Of a stretch of 64,000 bases of DNA, positions 13,701 through 25,517 are shown one piece after another. Made by a program: the position numbers and the translations under genes. The stretch covers positions 3,040,912 to 3,104,911 of the forward strand of contig NW_023998423.1 of the NCBI RefSeq assembly GCF_014805625.2, read 5' to 3'. A model generated the notes under the pieces. The model saw only the letters and a list, made by a program, of their open reading frames with translations, was not told the origin of the DNA and made no database searches. This stretch comes from Glossina fuscipes. Its lineage: Eukaryota; Arthropoda; Insecta; Diptera; Glossinidae. Numbering within the stretch: position 1 is the stretch's first letter; every line of letters begins with the position of its first letter.

Positions 13701-14335
13701 AGAATAAGTGTCCTCTTGCTCTTAGGCTTTTTTCTGCCCCTTTAACAGCTCACGAACAGAGGAAATATGCAAATTTTCCCAATCGACTGGATATATATGC
13801 GTATGCATGAAAGTGCATCAGTGCAATTTGACACGCTATCCGTTACGCCAGCTATTTATTTTGCCATTGTATCATAATTTGAAGTTTACCATGAAATTGA
13901 GTGCACAGATTCATTAACTAATTCTTCAGTTCGCCAAAATAGTAGAAATTAAACACGATTTACTTACTCAGGCCAAAAAATGAATACGAAATTTTCAACA
14001 CACTTTGTATGTGATAAATAGATACTTAACACAATATTTCGCAAAAACATTTACCAAACGTTTCCAAGACTTACTTTAATCCGGCAGCTATTTGATATTT
14101 TCATTACCTGAAAGAATAGATTGGCCTTGCAATAGGTGTTGGAACTAAGATTATTTAATGCTATTGGATGTCCAAGCTGAAAAAAAGCACAACTTCAGAC
14201 ACGAGTGTCATCTACATGTGCTGCTAGAGGCATCTACGGGCAAGCTCCGCTTTCATAGTTAGACATATCGTGCAACAGGCACAACATTCAGGATCTAATC
14301 TGAAAATTTAGGAGGAAATTGTTCCCAAATCAATT
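10760..14335. other. Intergenic DNA without identified genes
   Basis: No gene could be supported. Notable only for homopolymer runs: an A17/T15 snap-back at 12550-12581 and T-runs near 12420, 12900 and 13430. A 122-codon plus frame at 13325-13693 is built largely from TTT/TTG runs and was not called. Confidence 0.6.
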
Positions 14336-14339
14336 GTCA

Positions 14340-15460
14340 ATTGTCAAAGGGGAGATAAACTATGCTTTAATGGGGAGCATAGACGGCCGAAACCCTCACC
14401 TCCCAGTGGTGACCCCCGGGCAACGGCTTCGGCCGGCTAAGAAGGGTTTAAGGTTTTGGGCTACTAACTCGGCAACGAGTTTCTGAGAGACGGTGGAGGG
14501 GTTGGCTGGAAGATGAACTCTTTACTCAATAGCTAGTTACTACCTAGGAAATTTCTGAATGGTATTAAGTACGTAGAAGAATGCAATACCCGAGACCTAT
14601 ATATCTCGAAGAAAAGTAGTTCTTGGTGTTGGCTACTAGGATGTATGGAGAATCCGAATGCAAGTGCGGTTGTTTTTACAACCGCCCAAAGTATGCCAAA
14701 GGCTTTGCAAAATAAACTAGGAACCACGGGGGTCTGGAGGCTCGCTTCACAAAGCCACGTATGCCTGCGGGTGTGTGATGGACTTTGTTCATAAAGTCGT
14801 AACGGAATAAAAATTTTTCTCAAGAGAAGAGTTAATGATACAAAAAAGGAATTGACGGATGGCCTTCCCTTTGGCCTATTAATAAAAAGGAAAGGCCCCC
14901 TTATTAAAGGATTGGCTCTTCCCCAGGGGGGTGATCACTCAACTCAATTAAGTGCCTATGGTTGTAGGCAACCCGTCTGATTAAGGCATAAAGCCAGGTG
15001 CAGACGTTAAACACACAGAGCGATCTGTCAATTGTCAAATTCCTCGCCTTGCTTGCTTTCACCACCGAATCCAATAAGAGTAAGCGGATCTTCCGAAGAA
15101 GAGCAACTGCTATCGTAACACGACTTCTCCATGTCAAAGAACTAACCTAAATCTGTTGGCAGACAATCAAGCCTGTATTCCCTAAATGTATACAACGTCG
15201 TGCCCCATGAGCTTTCCAAACACTGCGCAATGTGCGAAGGAAACGCCATCTTTGGGAAAGTTTACCTTTCCGCAGAAGAGCATTGCTAAAGAGTTTGTTT
15301 GTTTATGCTACGCAGTAACAGGAAAAGTTAGCATTCAAAGGCGGATCAGACGATGGCTTGCGAACGATATGGGATATCATTGTCTTCATTATTTATTTCA
15401 GAGGACACATTGCAATTTTACTTTGGCTTTGGCGCGTAAGACACGGTGAACGACGACCCG
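14340..15460. other. GC-richer unassigned block, possible decayed transposon
   Basis: This block is visibly richer in G and C than its surroundings, with runs such as GTGACCCCCGGGCAACGG and GCTTCGGCCGGC. Both strands carry short open frames of 77-96 codons, none with a domain I recognise. Composition and short interrupted frames would fit a decayed retrotransposon, but no reverse-transcriptase, integrase or Cys-His motif is readable. I leave it unassigned. Confidence 0.35.
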
Positions 15461-16439
15461 TAGGTAGTCATTAAACCCAAAACGTGCGCAATGTATCAAA
15501 AGACATGATCAGGTGAAATTTCATCACGACGAAATTGTAGCCCATACAAGTTGCAAAGCCCTTCCAGAATAGATGGGCAGAGCAGATTTAAAATTGAACA
15601 GCACAAGGTGCTCTAAGGCAGAAGAATGACTTGTCTCTACAGGATCTTCATGTATTTACATCACTTTCATGATGACGGCCATAACTGAAAAGATTTTCTG
15701 ACCAAGATGACTTTAATTTTAAGCGAGAAAAACTAAAGGGTACGAAGTTTGTTTCAAAATCCCTCACTGAGAGGATTTGAACATTCTCTTATACAGTTCA
15801 GCGAAATTTGGCCTTGCACTATCCGGAACACAGTTTCACTATGCATATTGAGGACATGTTACCCTCTCATGTTACTCTCCGTCCAATGGAAGCAGTTTGC
15901 GCGTATAACTTGTGTAATTAATTGAGCAATAAAGTAGCAAAAGCTCTGTAGAAAAGGCTACGAACGGGAGTTAAGTTTGTTGCGCTATTAATTTAATGAT
16001 GAACTAACTCTATGGCTGTAGCCATAGAGAAAGCATATAAGGGAATCCAGAACTAAGTTTCTTGCGCTTAAGGTAACTAGCCACTGAAGGTAGGACTGAA
16101 AACTCTCTATGTATGTCGCTCATGGGAAAACGGGTTACAACGTTCCTCTGCTTCTATCTGCTGTACCCCATTCAAATCTTCTTGCTTATGAACTTTTCCA
16201 ATTTGTGGTACCGCTTTCTTTACTGTTTCTTTCTTTGCCGTCGTCTCTATTTCACATCACACAACATTACCGAATCCTGGGAATAATTAAACTGTTATCG
16301 TCTTTATTTACCGTTTCATTTCATTTGTTTATTTAAACAAGCTGTGTAAGTATATACATAAACTGTGACACATAAGCCCTAAATCACTTGTGGTACAAAG
16401 GTATATTAAATTTGTGTATACGTATTCAACACCAACAAC

Positions 16440-17365
16440 GACTTGAGATAGACCAACTTCTTATTAAACCGATCGGTTGAAAATCACTTTCCGAATCGAT
16501 ACAAGCTTGTCCGTCTGTCTGCCTCGCTTTCTTTTGTTCAATCTACAGATCGCAATTTTTATGACATTTTGATGAAACTTGTACACTCGCGGGGTTTAGC
16601 CTCAAGACGAATGGTATGGAACAAAGTTCGCATCGCACCACATTTTCAACCACTTACCATATAGCATTTTACCCTAAAAGTCGTTATATAAATGTATGCA
16701 GGATTCTGTAAGGCCAAGCCCCCATTAGTATTTTAACATACTTGGTGCCGAATTATATGAAAAAACAACCTTCAAAAGATAAAAAAAATGTGTTTATTGA
16801 CGTAAGTCCCACATATATTGCACTTAGGTCAGTTCATGGCTGGCACATGGCAGTAAGATTAGAGATAGACGTAACTAAAGCAGGGGATTGTTCCGCTATG
16901 TGCATTCTTTATATCTCTTGAAGTTTGTTGAAGATTATCTAAAAGAAAAATCTGGGGCCGGTTTATGTTTCTCGATACAGAGTAAATTCGTCCGCAAATT
17001 TAAGTATGTTACTCGACAGCAATTTGACGATCGAAAGTAATAAGAACGAGTGAAAATACTACAGTCCGTACAGAGCCGCGTGCGAACATGAAAACACTAT
17101 AGATTCCATTTATTCATATAACGACTTTTCGAAATAAAGCCTTACATAGGAAGTGATCGAAAAAGCGATTCGATCCGAACCATATTCAATAGCGTTCGCG
17201 CTTGGGTCAAAACGTTTTGGAGTGTATCAAATTTCATCCGGCCTAGAGGGTGAACACACGAAAACAAGACCGAAGGACGGACAGACATGCTTAGATCAAG
17301 TCAGAGAGTAATTCTGAACCGATCGCTATTATAAAACTTGGATGTATCTCAAGTCCTTCGTCTGT
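16440..17365. mobile_element. Family B element with about 85-bp imperfect inverted ends
   Basis: The left end (ACTTGAGATAGACCAAC, CCGATCGGTTGAAAATCACT, CGATACAAGCTTGTCCGTC) is matched in inverse by the right end, whose minus strand reads ACTTGAGATACATCCAAG, GCGATCGGTTCAGAATTACT and GATCTAAGCATGTCTGTCCG. The interior (about 750 bp) shows no transposase. The structure suggests a non-autonomous foldback or MITE-like DNA element. Target-site duplications were not identified. Confidence 0.55.
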
Positions 17366-18592
17366 GTGTTGCAGGTATCCGCATAAACTTAACGCATTCA
17401 CATGTACAACAAGTGAGTTGTGGGTTATAAAAATGCGCACTTTACGTAAACTCCCCACTCGTCACAACGAGTCCTGAGTTCACAAGACGGAGCGTACTCG
17501 GTATTGCGAACCTTAACCCGGCCCCTGGACTTTGCCAAATTTGCATTGGACGAATGAACCCAAGCAACTTCCAAAGTCAGTCATTTCTCCTTCCGAACTT
17601 CCAACAAGTAGACTATTATCGTACCTTGATGGAGTGTATGACGTAACAGCTACCGATCTGAAATTGCAAGGGAAACTGTTTTAAACGACTTACTGATAAG
17701 CATCTAATGGATATAAAACTCTTTGATATAGCGGCTATTCAAGATAAGCTTCGACGCTTATATATACATACTTTTCAATTAATTATTTGCCTTCAAAGTT
17801 TGATTTATTTTTGAGATCAAATTTTCTTAAGAAAATAAATTTGAAATTCATATCCTGTGGTTTAGAATTACATGAAGGTTATCTGTTTCGATGTGAATGC
17901 GAGCAAAGAGCGATCACTCACCAGTCATTTTCTTAGAAATTATTTGTAATGCGTGTGCTTCCATGCCGCGTGAATCGCACTGAAAAATGTAATAAAATGA
18001 AGAGGAATAAACAGAAAGAACACTTGAAATTTTACACCACCCTAGCGTTTATACCGAGTTCATTGTCTAAGCAAAGAATTAATGCCGTTATCCGTTTGTT
18101 TTGAAGATTTCCTGCCGATAAGCCAATTAATTAAATGGCATTTAACCCTTTCTCTGCTTGCTTGCTTTTTTTTCAATTTTTTCAAATATCCGTTGAGACG
18201 CAACAAGCGCGAAGGTGTGGTTTTAAAAATCCATTTAGATTATGACTATAGCAGAGACCTGATGCAGCGAGCAATGAAATTGGAATTTAAGGGTGCCTCA
18301 CTTGATTTCCTTATGCAATATATATTTCTCTTAATGCTATGCAATTATCTCAGTGTCTAATGCCATATATAGATATACTCTACCACATGCATTCATTTGG
18401 GTCTCTCTCTCAGTCTTCTAGTTTTTAATAATAATAATAATAATAATAACATAATCAGAACGCACTGAATACCGCACTCATTGACACACAATACGCAAAT
18501 AATTAATGCTATTGCATACTATAGACTAATTGCGACATCCGACAATTTCCTGTTACACCTTTTTTCTTCAATGATTACTGAATTAATATTGT

Positions 18593-18632
18593 TGTTGTTG
18601 TTGTTATTATTATTATTATTATTGTTGTTGTT
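18593..18632. repeat. (TTG)n/(TTA)n compound microsatellite
   Basis: TTG units give way to ATT/TTA units and back to TTG. This explains poly-Leu and poly-Asn open frames on the two strands, which are not genes. Confidence 0.9.
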
Positions 18633-18751
18633 GTGCGGTACAGAAAAAAACAAAAAACAAGTAAAACAGCAAACAAAACAATTGTTAATCATTTTTGGCA
18701 AATTTTCTTAGTTTTGTGGTAGGTAATGAAACGATGATTAGCAAATAGAAA

Positions 18752-19412
18752 GATTATACTCGGTCGCGACCGAATCTTTTATACCCATCACCATTATTCA
18801 AAGAAACGCTAAAAAAGGAAGAGTACTCAGGCATTTTTTCTATTTTTGTAAAATAAAAGTGGAAACATATATCGTGTATCCGTTATAATTTTTATGGGGA
18901 AAAAATCCAGAAGCCCTAGAAAGCCTCAATCGGTAGAAAAACTCTCCCGCGGTACAGCACAATGGCGGGTCCTTTCACCCATTTGCCCCAGTTTGAAGCA
19001 GATGTCTCTACTTTTACGGTCATGGGCACGTTTACCGCTGCAATTAAGCATCAGGTAGGCAGGGGGACTTGCAAACATTTCTCGAAAGATTCAGATTTGA
19101 TACTGATCAATAATATGCAGAGTTTATATGGGCTCTGAACCTTATTTCTCTGCGCACTGCAAACGTTTCGATTAAAGAGTAAAATTTCAATATTCTATAG
19201 TATCTCGTGTCTCGTGTTATTTAGTACTGTGGTGGTGTCCTTTGACCGATTCGGCTCAATTTCAATACCAACCGGGCTTAAATCGGTTTAGAATTTGATG
19301 CTCATCAAGAATATATATATACCTTATGTGGTATCCAAGATTCCGTTTTCGATGTTGCAAGCGTTTTGACAAAATGAACATGCCCTTTATCCTTGGGTGC
19401 GGAATATAAAAA
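18752..19412 (+). repeat. Dispersed repeat family A, second copy
   Basis: The start GATTATACTCGGTCGCGACC and TTTTATACCCATCACC match the left end of the copy at 5051. The right part (ACCTTATGTGGTATCCAAG, GAACATGCCCTTTATCC, ATATAAAAA) matches its right end. The copy is about 240 bp shorter than the first, so internal deletions are present. No coding capacity. Confidence 0.65.
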
Positions 19413-20904
19413 CCAACACAACGTAATTAATTAAGAACTAAAGTCAAACACAATTTAATTCGATGACTTTACTGGTGAAAAAAAAAGTAAAAGAAAAGGC
19501 GCATGCCTGGCTTGAATGATAGATACAGTCATACGCACACGCGCACGCGCACGCATACATATACTATTAATAATGTGTTTATGTTTTTTTATTATACCCT
19601 ATTCACCTAAATCCAGCTGCCTTTTTTTTCACTTTGGTATTCCCAATGCCCGAAATGTATTTTTGATTATAATGCACGCTTCAACAGTGAACTTTCTAAC
19701 AACAACGTTGGGTGTGTTTGATTAAAAAAATGTCATATGTGATGAACGTGAACAAATGATCAGATAAATTGGTATTGTATCCCATCATTATTCTTTCTTA
19801 ACTTCTTTACGTCAGCAGAGGGGGGGTAACGGTTGACTTTATTGTTAATACCGCTAAAGATTTGGGACAATTTAATTTCTTTTGAAATTAAACTCATGTT
19901 CATCCAAAAACAACATCTGGTCTATGTGAATGTAATGTTAATGTCTTATTTGATTGACGGAAGGGTTAGGGTTAACAGGAAACTTAATAGCTTAAATCGA
20001 ATCTAAAATATGCGCTGCATTTAAGATGTCTAACGAAATCATCCATGTAAAAGCCTTAGAAGCAGAAAAGAAATCTTTTATCTAACACTCTAGCTTGCTC
20101 TACTAATGTACGACAACAATCAAACCGATCTCTCACTAAGCCTGCGAGAAAAGCAATTATAAAATGCGGTAATATACCCAGTTGATTAATATAGAAATAT
20201 ATATGTAAATATATTTGTGAAATGCATAAAATTCCATGTAGGTCCTTTCACACGTGCTTTCTTGTTGGCGCTCGTAAAAGCGACGAAACTTTAGAAATAA
20301 ACGCGATATGGAGCAAGGACTAGACGAGTGATAGAGCAATGACTAGAAAGAATGAATGAAATTTACCTCAAAAAAAAAACCACTAACACAGCCGCCTTAC
20401 ACTAGATTGTAACCATCTAACTTCGAGCCACGCGACAATCCAGAGTTTGCATAAAAACAAATACTCAAACGGGCGGACTGATAATACACCGACGAAGTCC
20501 GTTTACACTTTACAATGATCCCTCTTACCGTTGCTAGCCAGAAATATACAGCTAGTGAAGTATCAGTGACACATTAAATATTCGGCTTTTTACACGCTAT
20601 CTTAATTTTTGCCTTTGCCAATTACATTTCTCGATTATCGAGTCGACGAATCGAGTAGCATTCGTATTCAACGCAATTAACAGATATAAAGGCTATCTAA
20701 TCTCATTACCGACGGGAAAAGCAAATAATTATTTTCCCCGCTCGTCGTTTCTGATACCATAAAATCAAAAAATATTATGAAAAATAAATTAAAAAAAACA
20801 ATTTTTTAGAAATATCAAGCAAGGGCGATTTAAACCAAGAAAAAGTATTTGATTTTCTGAAAAATTTACAGCACTTAGTCTTTTTAAGATAAGAGAATTG
20901 TTAT

Positions 20905-21150
20905 GCAAATCGTCCGGCAAGGGTTATGATTGGATTTCGCATCGCAGGTTTATCGAAATGGCCAATACGCAGTCCCGATTTTAATTCCATTGAATGTTTA
21001 TGGCGTGCTGTTAAAATGAAGATGAATCAAACAAAGCTTCCTAATCACAAATATTACCTGTCTAAGGAGACTTGTCAGAAGCTCGTCGAATGCACAAGCC
21101 GCGGATATTTAGCGACGATTTTAACTTGTTTTTATTTTAGGACATTTTGT
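20905..21150 (+). pseudogene. Tc1-like transposase C-terminal relic
   Basis: The translation contains WPIRSPDFNSIECLWRAVK, the familiar WPxxSPDLNPIExLW block around the third acidic residue of Tc1-family DDE transposases, followed 25 residues later by CQKLVECTSR, the matching C-terminal CQKLVxSMPRR motif. The frame ends shortly after. Upstream I find no helix-turn-helix or first two catalytic Asp regions, so this is a truncated relic. It is surrounded by repeats and has no link to a host gene. Confidence 0.75.
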
Positions 21151-21245
21151 TGTGTGTGTGTGTTCTAATTACTCAAACGTTTTAAAAGTTTTTTAGCATA
21201 ACTTAAAATACAAGTATTTTAAAATGAAAGAGGATTTTTCTCATT

Positions 21246-21515
21246 TTTATACCCGTCCACCGAGGAATGGGGGATATGTTCATTTTATGAAAAGGTTTAG
21301 GATATCCAGAAGGCCGCTTCAGAGGCCCCATAAATTACATACATTCTTGATCAAAATCAAATTGTAAACCGATTTAAGGACGTCCGTCCGTCTGTCTGTG
21401 TAATGTCTTTGATAAGCAAAAAGCTCACCAAGGGTTTCAAATTTGGCGCAAAGGTTCGAAGCCCTTGATAGTATTGAAACTGAGCCAAAACGGTCAAAGG
21501 ACACGACCACATTGC
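21246..21515 (-). repeat. Dispersed repeat family A, inverted partial copy
   Basis: On the minus strand this reads GTCCTTTGACCGTTTTGGCT, CAGTTTCAATACTATC, a GACGGACG tract, TTGATCAAGAATGTATG, then GAACATATCCCCCATTCC and GTATAAAAA. These blocks are in the same order as the right half of the copies at 5051 and 18752. The TTTATACCC-type left end is absent. Confidence 0.6.
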
Positions 21516-21519
21516 AACA

Positions 21520-24500
21520 TTACCTGAACCGCTTACTTATACGCAACAACAGTTACTACGACAAAAGTTGGTGTTTTTATTCTATGGGTGCCCGCGAATG
21601 GGAATATGAGAAATGCGCCTCGTCTACTCAATATTACAGAATATCGAAATTTCATTCCTTTATCAAAACGTTTGCTAGCAGCACCCAGAAACAAGCTTCA
21701 GGGGCTATGTGAAGTCTACATGTTACTGACTAGTGTCAAAACCGATTGATTCTACAAATGTTTGGCCGTGTCGTTTGTCCACCTGTTTTTTAATTGCTCG
21801 CAACAGCAGAAACATTTGCTTCAAATTTGGCAAAGCACTGGAAAAAAATGGACTCGCCATTATATTGTAATAAGAGCGTATTCTTTCACCGATTGGGTAC
21901 ATTCAGCCTTTTTAGATTTTTAGCCCATAAACCACGACCCATAAACACACGATATAAATTTCCGTTTTCATTTTGCGAAAATCGAAAAATCATCCACGCC
22001 CACGAGATGTCATAGAGTACGGAAATTTAGTTGTTTCCTTTTTTTTTTAGTCATGACAGACAACGGTAGCGAGTGTAAAAGATAGAGTTACTGCTTAATA
22101 TAATTTTCTTATTTGTTGTTTACAAATCTCGCTAAAATCCATTTTATAATGTCCTTAGGATAAAGTGTGCTCGTGCTTTTTACGTCCACATGGCAGTATA
22201 TATCCCTTACAGACTGTGAAGGTAAGCGTTGCAAAGTCAATTATTTCTCTGCCTTTTTTTTGTAGGTGCAGGAAGAAGAAGAAGAAGAAGAAGAAACCGT
22301 TATGTATCTTAAATAGACTGTAGGCGGTGACTACTTGGACATAAGTGTGTTAAAAAGTCGGTTTATTAACTATTCATAATGATAATAATAATAACAATAT
22401 TTTCTCAGTCGTTTTCTAACGAAATTTAAACATACATAAGCCGAACTAATGCTGTTTATATTAAAAACATATCACTCCCTCCCCAGTTAAATCAATGTTC
22501 TAACACAGACGCAATATGCTTATGAGCCATCATCCATCCTGAACTATTAATCATTTGTTAGAAATTCCTACCCCTTCTTTTTTTATGCCGCATAATATAA
22601 TCTAATAAATCAATTTTGATTGAAAACTTATGTTACTTAAGAGGACGAACATATTTCAACATTTAGATTAAAAAAAAAAATGAAATCAAACATAACTTGT
22701 TACAAAAAATATAAAAAGAAAACTGACAGCAAACTCATTAAAAATCGAGCAGTAGATAGGCCAACCGAACACAGCTGTCATCCTCTTTTTGACGCATTTA
22801 AAAAAAAAAAAAAAATGCTTTTACTTTACTTTAACGATTATCAGTTATAATAGCGCGTAGTCACCCTTAAGTTTTGTTACAATTCGTAATAATAGGAAAG
22901 CAATTTCATATATTTAATGAGCAGCGAACGCGAGAGCGTATGTTCAGCGTGTGTGTTTTTTAAAAAAGGAAATGTAGAAAAAAAGCAAAATAGGAAAAGA
23001 AAGCAGCAACAAACAACAAAAGACAACGAAAGTAACATAAGATATTAAAGTTAATAAATTTATGAGCACCTCATTCATCCGGCCGATGATGTTTAACAGG
23101 TCCGAATTGTGTTCTGTTTAATCCACAGTGTAGCCGCACATCGCGCTACCACCCCGTTATTTTCGCTTACCACAACAATACACTCAGATTTCTAATCTCG
23201 CTGCGATCTGCATTCGCCGTCGTCCTTCACCCTAAATAAACAATATTGTTATTTATTATTATTTACATGTTCGTGCGTTCATCTCCCCATTAACTTAACA
23301 TCCCTAAAGATATTATGTCTGCTGCAATGTACAATAACAAGGTAATGAATGAATGCATTCAATGCGTTCAATGCGTTCAATTCAATGCATATCTTATCTA
23401 CGTCACATATTGTTTGTGCGTTTGTTTCAAAAATTTCTACTAAATTATTGATGGGAAATTGAGCGTACGTGAGCGACACACTATGGGGTACCCACTTGAA
23501 AAGGTCACCGAGTACAGTCACGTTTCTAATCCACCATCATTAGAATCTGTTTTCCATGTCCAAGTTCATGTCTATCCGCAATTATGTAAATGTGGCGAAG
23601 TGTCAAACGCAAGTAAACATGCCGCTGCCAGCAAAGTCACCACTTTATTACTTTCTTTCTTTTTTAGCGCGGCACGATATCGCCCATAATTGACTGTAAC
23701 CGTTTGCCCTTCAATATTTTCAAAAACGAGTGACGGCACAATGATGACATTCGCACCATAAACCGCAACAAATCGTTACTCATTGAATGCGGACATATTG
23801 CTGACGATAAACGACTTTTGAATTTGTGGTGGTGTCCGATTTTGCTCATTAACAAAGCTATTGAAGTGAAAATTTGCCTCCTTACCAAAAACGATTTTCA
23901 ATGACATGCAAATCTCTCTCAAGTAACCACTTGATAAATGAAAGACATGTTTGTAGCCATCAAGAACTCTCATTTCAGAGTCCTTCCCGACATGTATATA
24001 TTTCGTCTTTTTAACATATATATATATATGATATATTTCTTCTTCTGGGCGTATATGTGCATACATACCTAAAAACATATACATCGATCTAAGCCGATCC
24101 TTCTAAATAAAACTTTCAAGTTTTAGTCTTCATTACGACAGAAGTACAGAGCGACGTAGGAGCATAGGAACTCAGCAATGTGCTTTTCCGCGTTACAAAA
24201 AATACGAGACTAAAGTCTACTCAGTTTAAGTTCATAAGAAATGTAAGTGCTCAGCTAGCGAATCACTAAAGTATGGATAGAAGGAAGATGATTTCCAAGG
24301 CTAGAGAAAATTGAGGCCACAAGGAAGCATCTACACTTGGCAACAGCGGGGACATTGCGAAAATCCAATTCTAAGCATTCAGTCGAAATATATGTTATTC
24401 GAAATAGTAGCTATTTGATGGCAAGAATACATGGACAGACATCAGGTAGGCGGACAGTCAGGCAGCATCTTAGGAAATGACTCTAAATCGGTCGAGGGGA

Positions 24501-24905
24501 GTATAAAAAAAATGCAATAGAATCTGCGATATTGTGCAAAAAATTTACAAACAACGCCGTAATTAGGCATCTAATCTAGACCCTGTGCACTCGTATACTG
24601 ACTATGCATTTCTTACGGCCCACTTACGCCAAATGACATTATATTGCTGGAAATTACTAATTAGGCAGTTAATGGTATGTGAAAGAGGAAAAATTAAAAG
24701 ATGAAGAGCCGATAGCCTGTGTTGCTAGTGCTCAATGTCTTCTTTTTTAGTCTAAGAATTCAATTCATTAGTCTGAAATTAAAATAATAATAATAATAAT
24801 AATAATAAAAGATGAAAACTGACAATGAATTTTTATACAAAGCGAAACCAATCTGTTAGCTGGGGACGCGATGTGCTTAGGTTATTGTTTGTGCAACAAA
24901 TGCCA
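21520..24905. other. Intergenic DNA without identified genes
   Basis: No gene supported. Short open frames on both strands lack domains. Contains (AAG)n near 22268-22290, an (AAT)n tract near 24785-24808 and possible weak dispersed-repeat matches near 24070-24510. Confidence 0.55.
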
Positions 24906-24909
24906 AAAA

Positions 24910-24981
24910 GCCTCTTTAGCTCAGTGGTAGAGCACTGGTCTTGTAAACCAGGGGTCGTGAGTTCAATCCTCACAGGAGGCA
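24910..24981 (+). tRNA. tRNA-Thr (anticodon TGT)
   Basis: A 72-nt cloverleaf folds cleanly. The acceptor stem GCCTCTT pairs with AGGAGGC (one G-U), the D stem is GCTC/GAGC, the anticodon stem is CTGGT/ACCAG with loop CTTGTAA, and the T stem is GTGAG/CTCAC with loop TTCAATC. The anticodon TGT at 24942-24944 reads ACA (Thr). The internal A box (TAGCTCAGTGGTAGAGC) and B box (GAGTTCAATCCTC) are intact, and a T-run terminator lies near 25009. No intron. It stands alone, 0.5 kb upstream of the SMYD4-type gene on the same strand, and appears functional. Confidence 0.97.
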
Positions 24982-25517
24982 CACGGGATTCCAGTACAAC
25001 TGGTTCTCTTTTTTATTTTTTTTTGCTTAAACTACCTCTCAACTCTTCAAGAATTTAAAATAATTTTTATATTAAGCTCTAGCTTATTCTTCCATTTCCT
25101 TGCTTGCATTAATCCCCCCACAAAACGTAATCAAACAATTGAGTAGAAATTGATGAGCGCCCTGGCCAGTATTTTTTTTTTTCCTGATTTTATCTAAAAC
25201 AAACATTAAATGATTTAATCGAAAGCATCTCTGAAGAATGTTGCTTTGCTTAACGTCCCGTATACCCAGCTATAAATAATTTGAAGAGAAACAGCTCTCT
25301 TTGCACGTTTCGATAGAAACATGTATCGGCAATTAATTACTCCTCCATCTCGATGTCTCTATGCCTTCGCTCGTTTAGCGCATTTTAAAATAGTTTTTTT
25401 TTTTTCTAACCGCCTCGCAGTCTACCTAATGTTCTTTTGCTGAAAAGTTCATTTGCGCTTGCATAAGTTAACTGAAAGGAAAAAAGAAGAGAGAAGAAAA
25501 AAAAGAAAGCAACAAAA

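Noticed and set aside
18481..18711. Opposed open frames with poly-Leu and poly-Asn
   Set aside because: Translation of a TTG/TTA microsatellite at 18593-18632.
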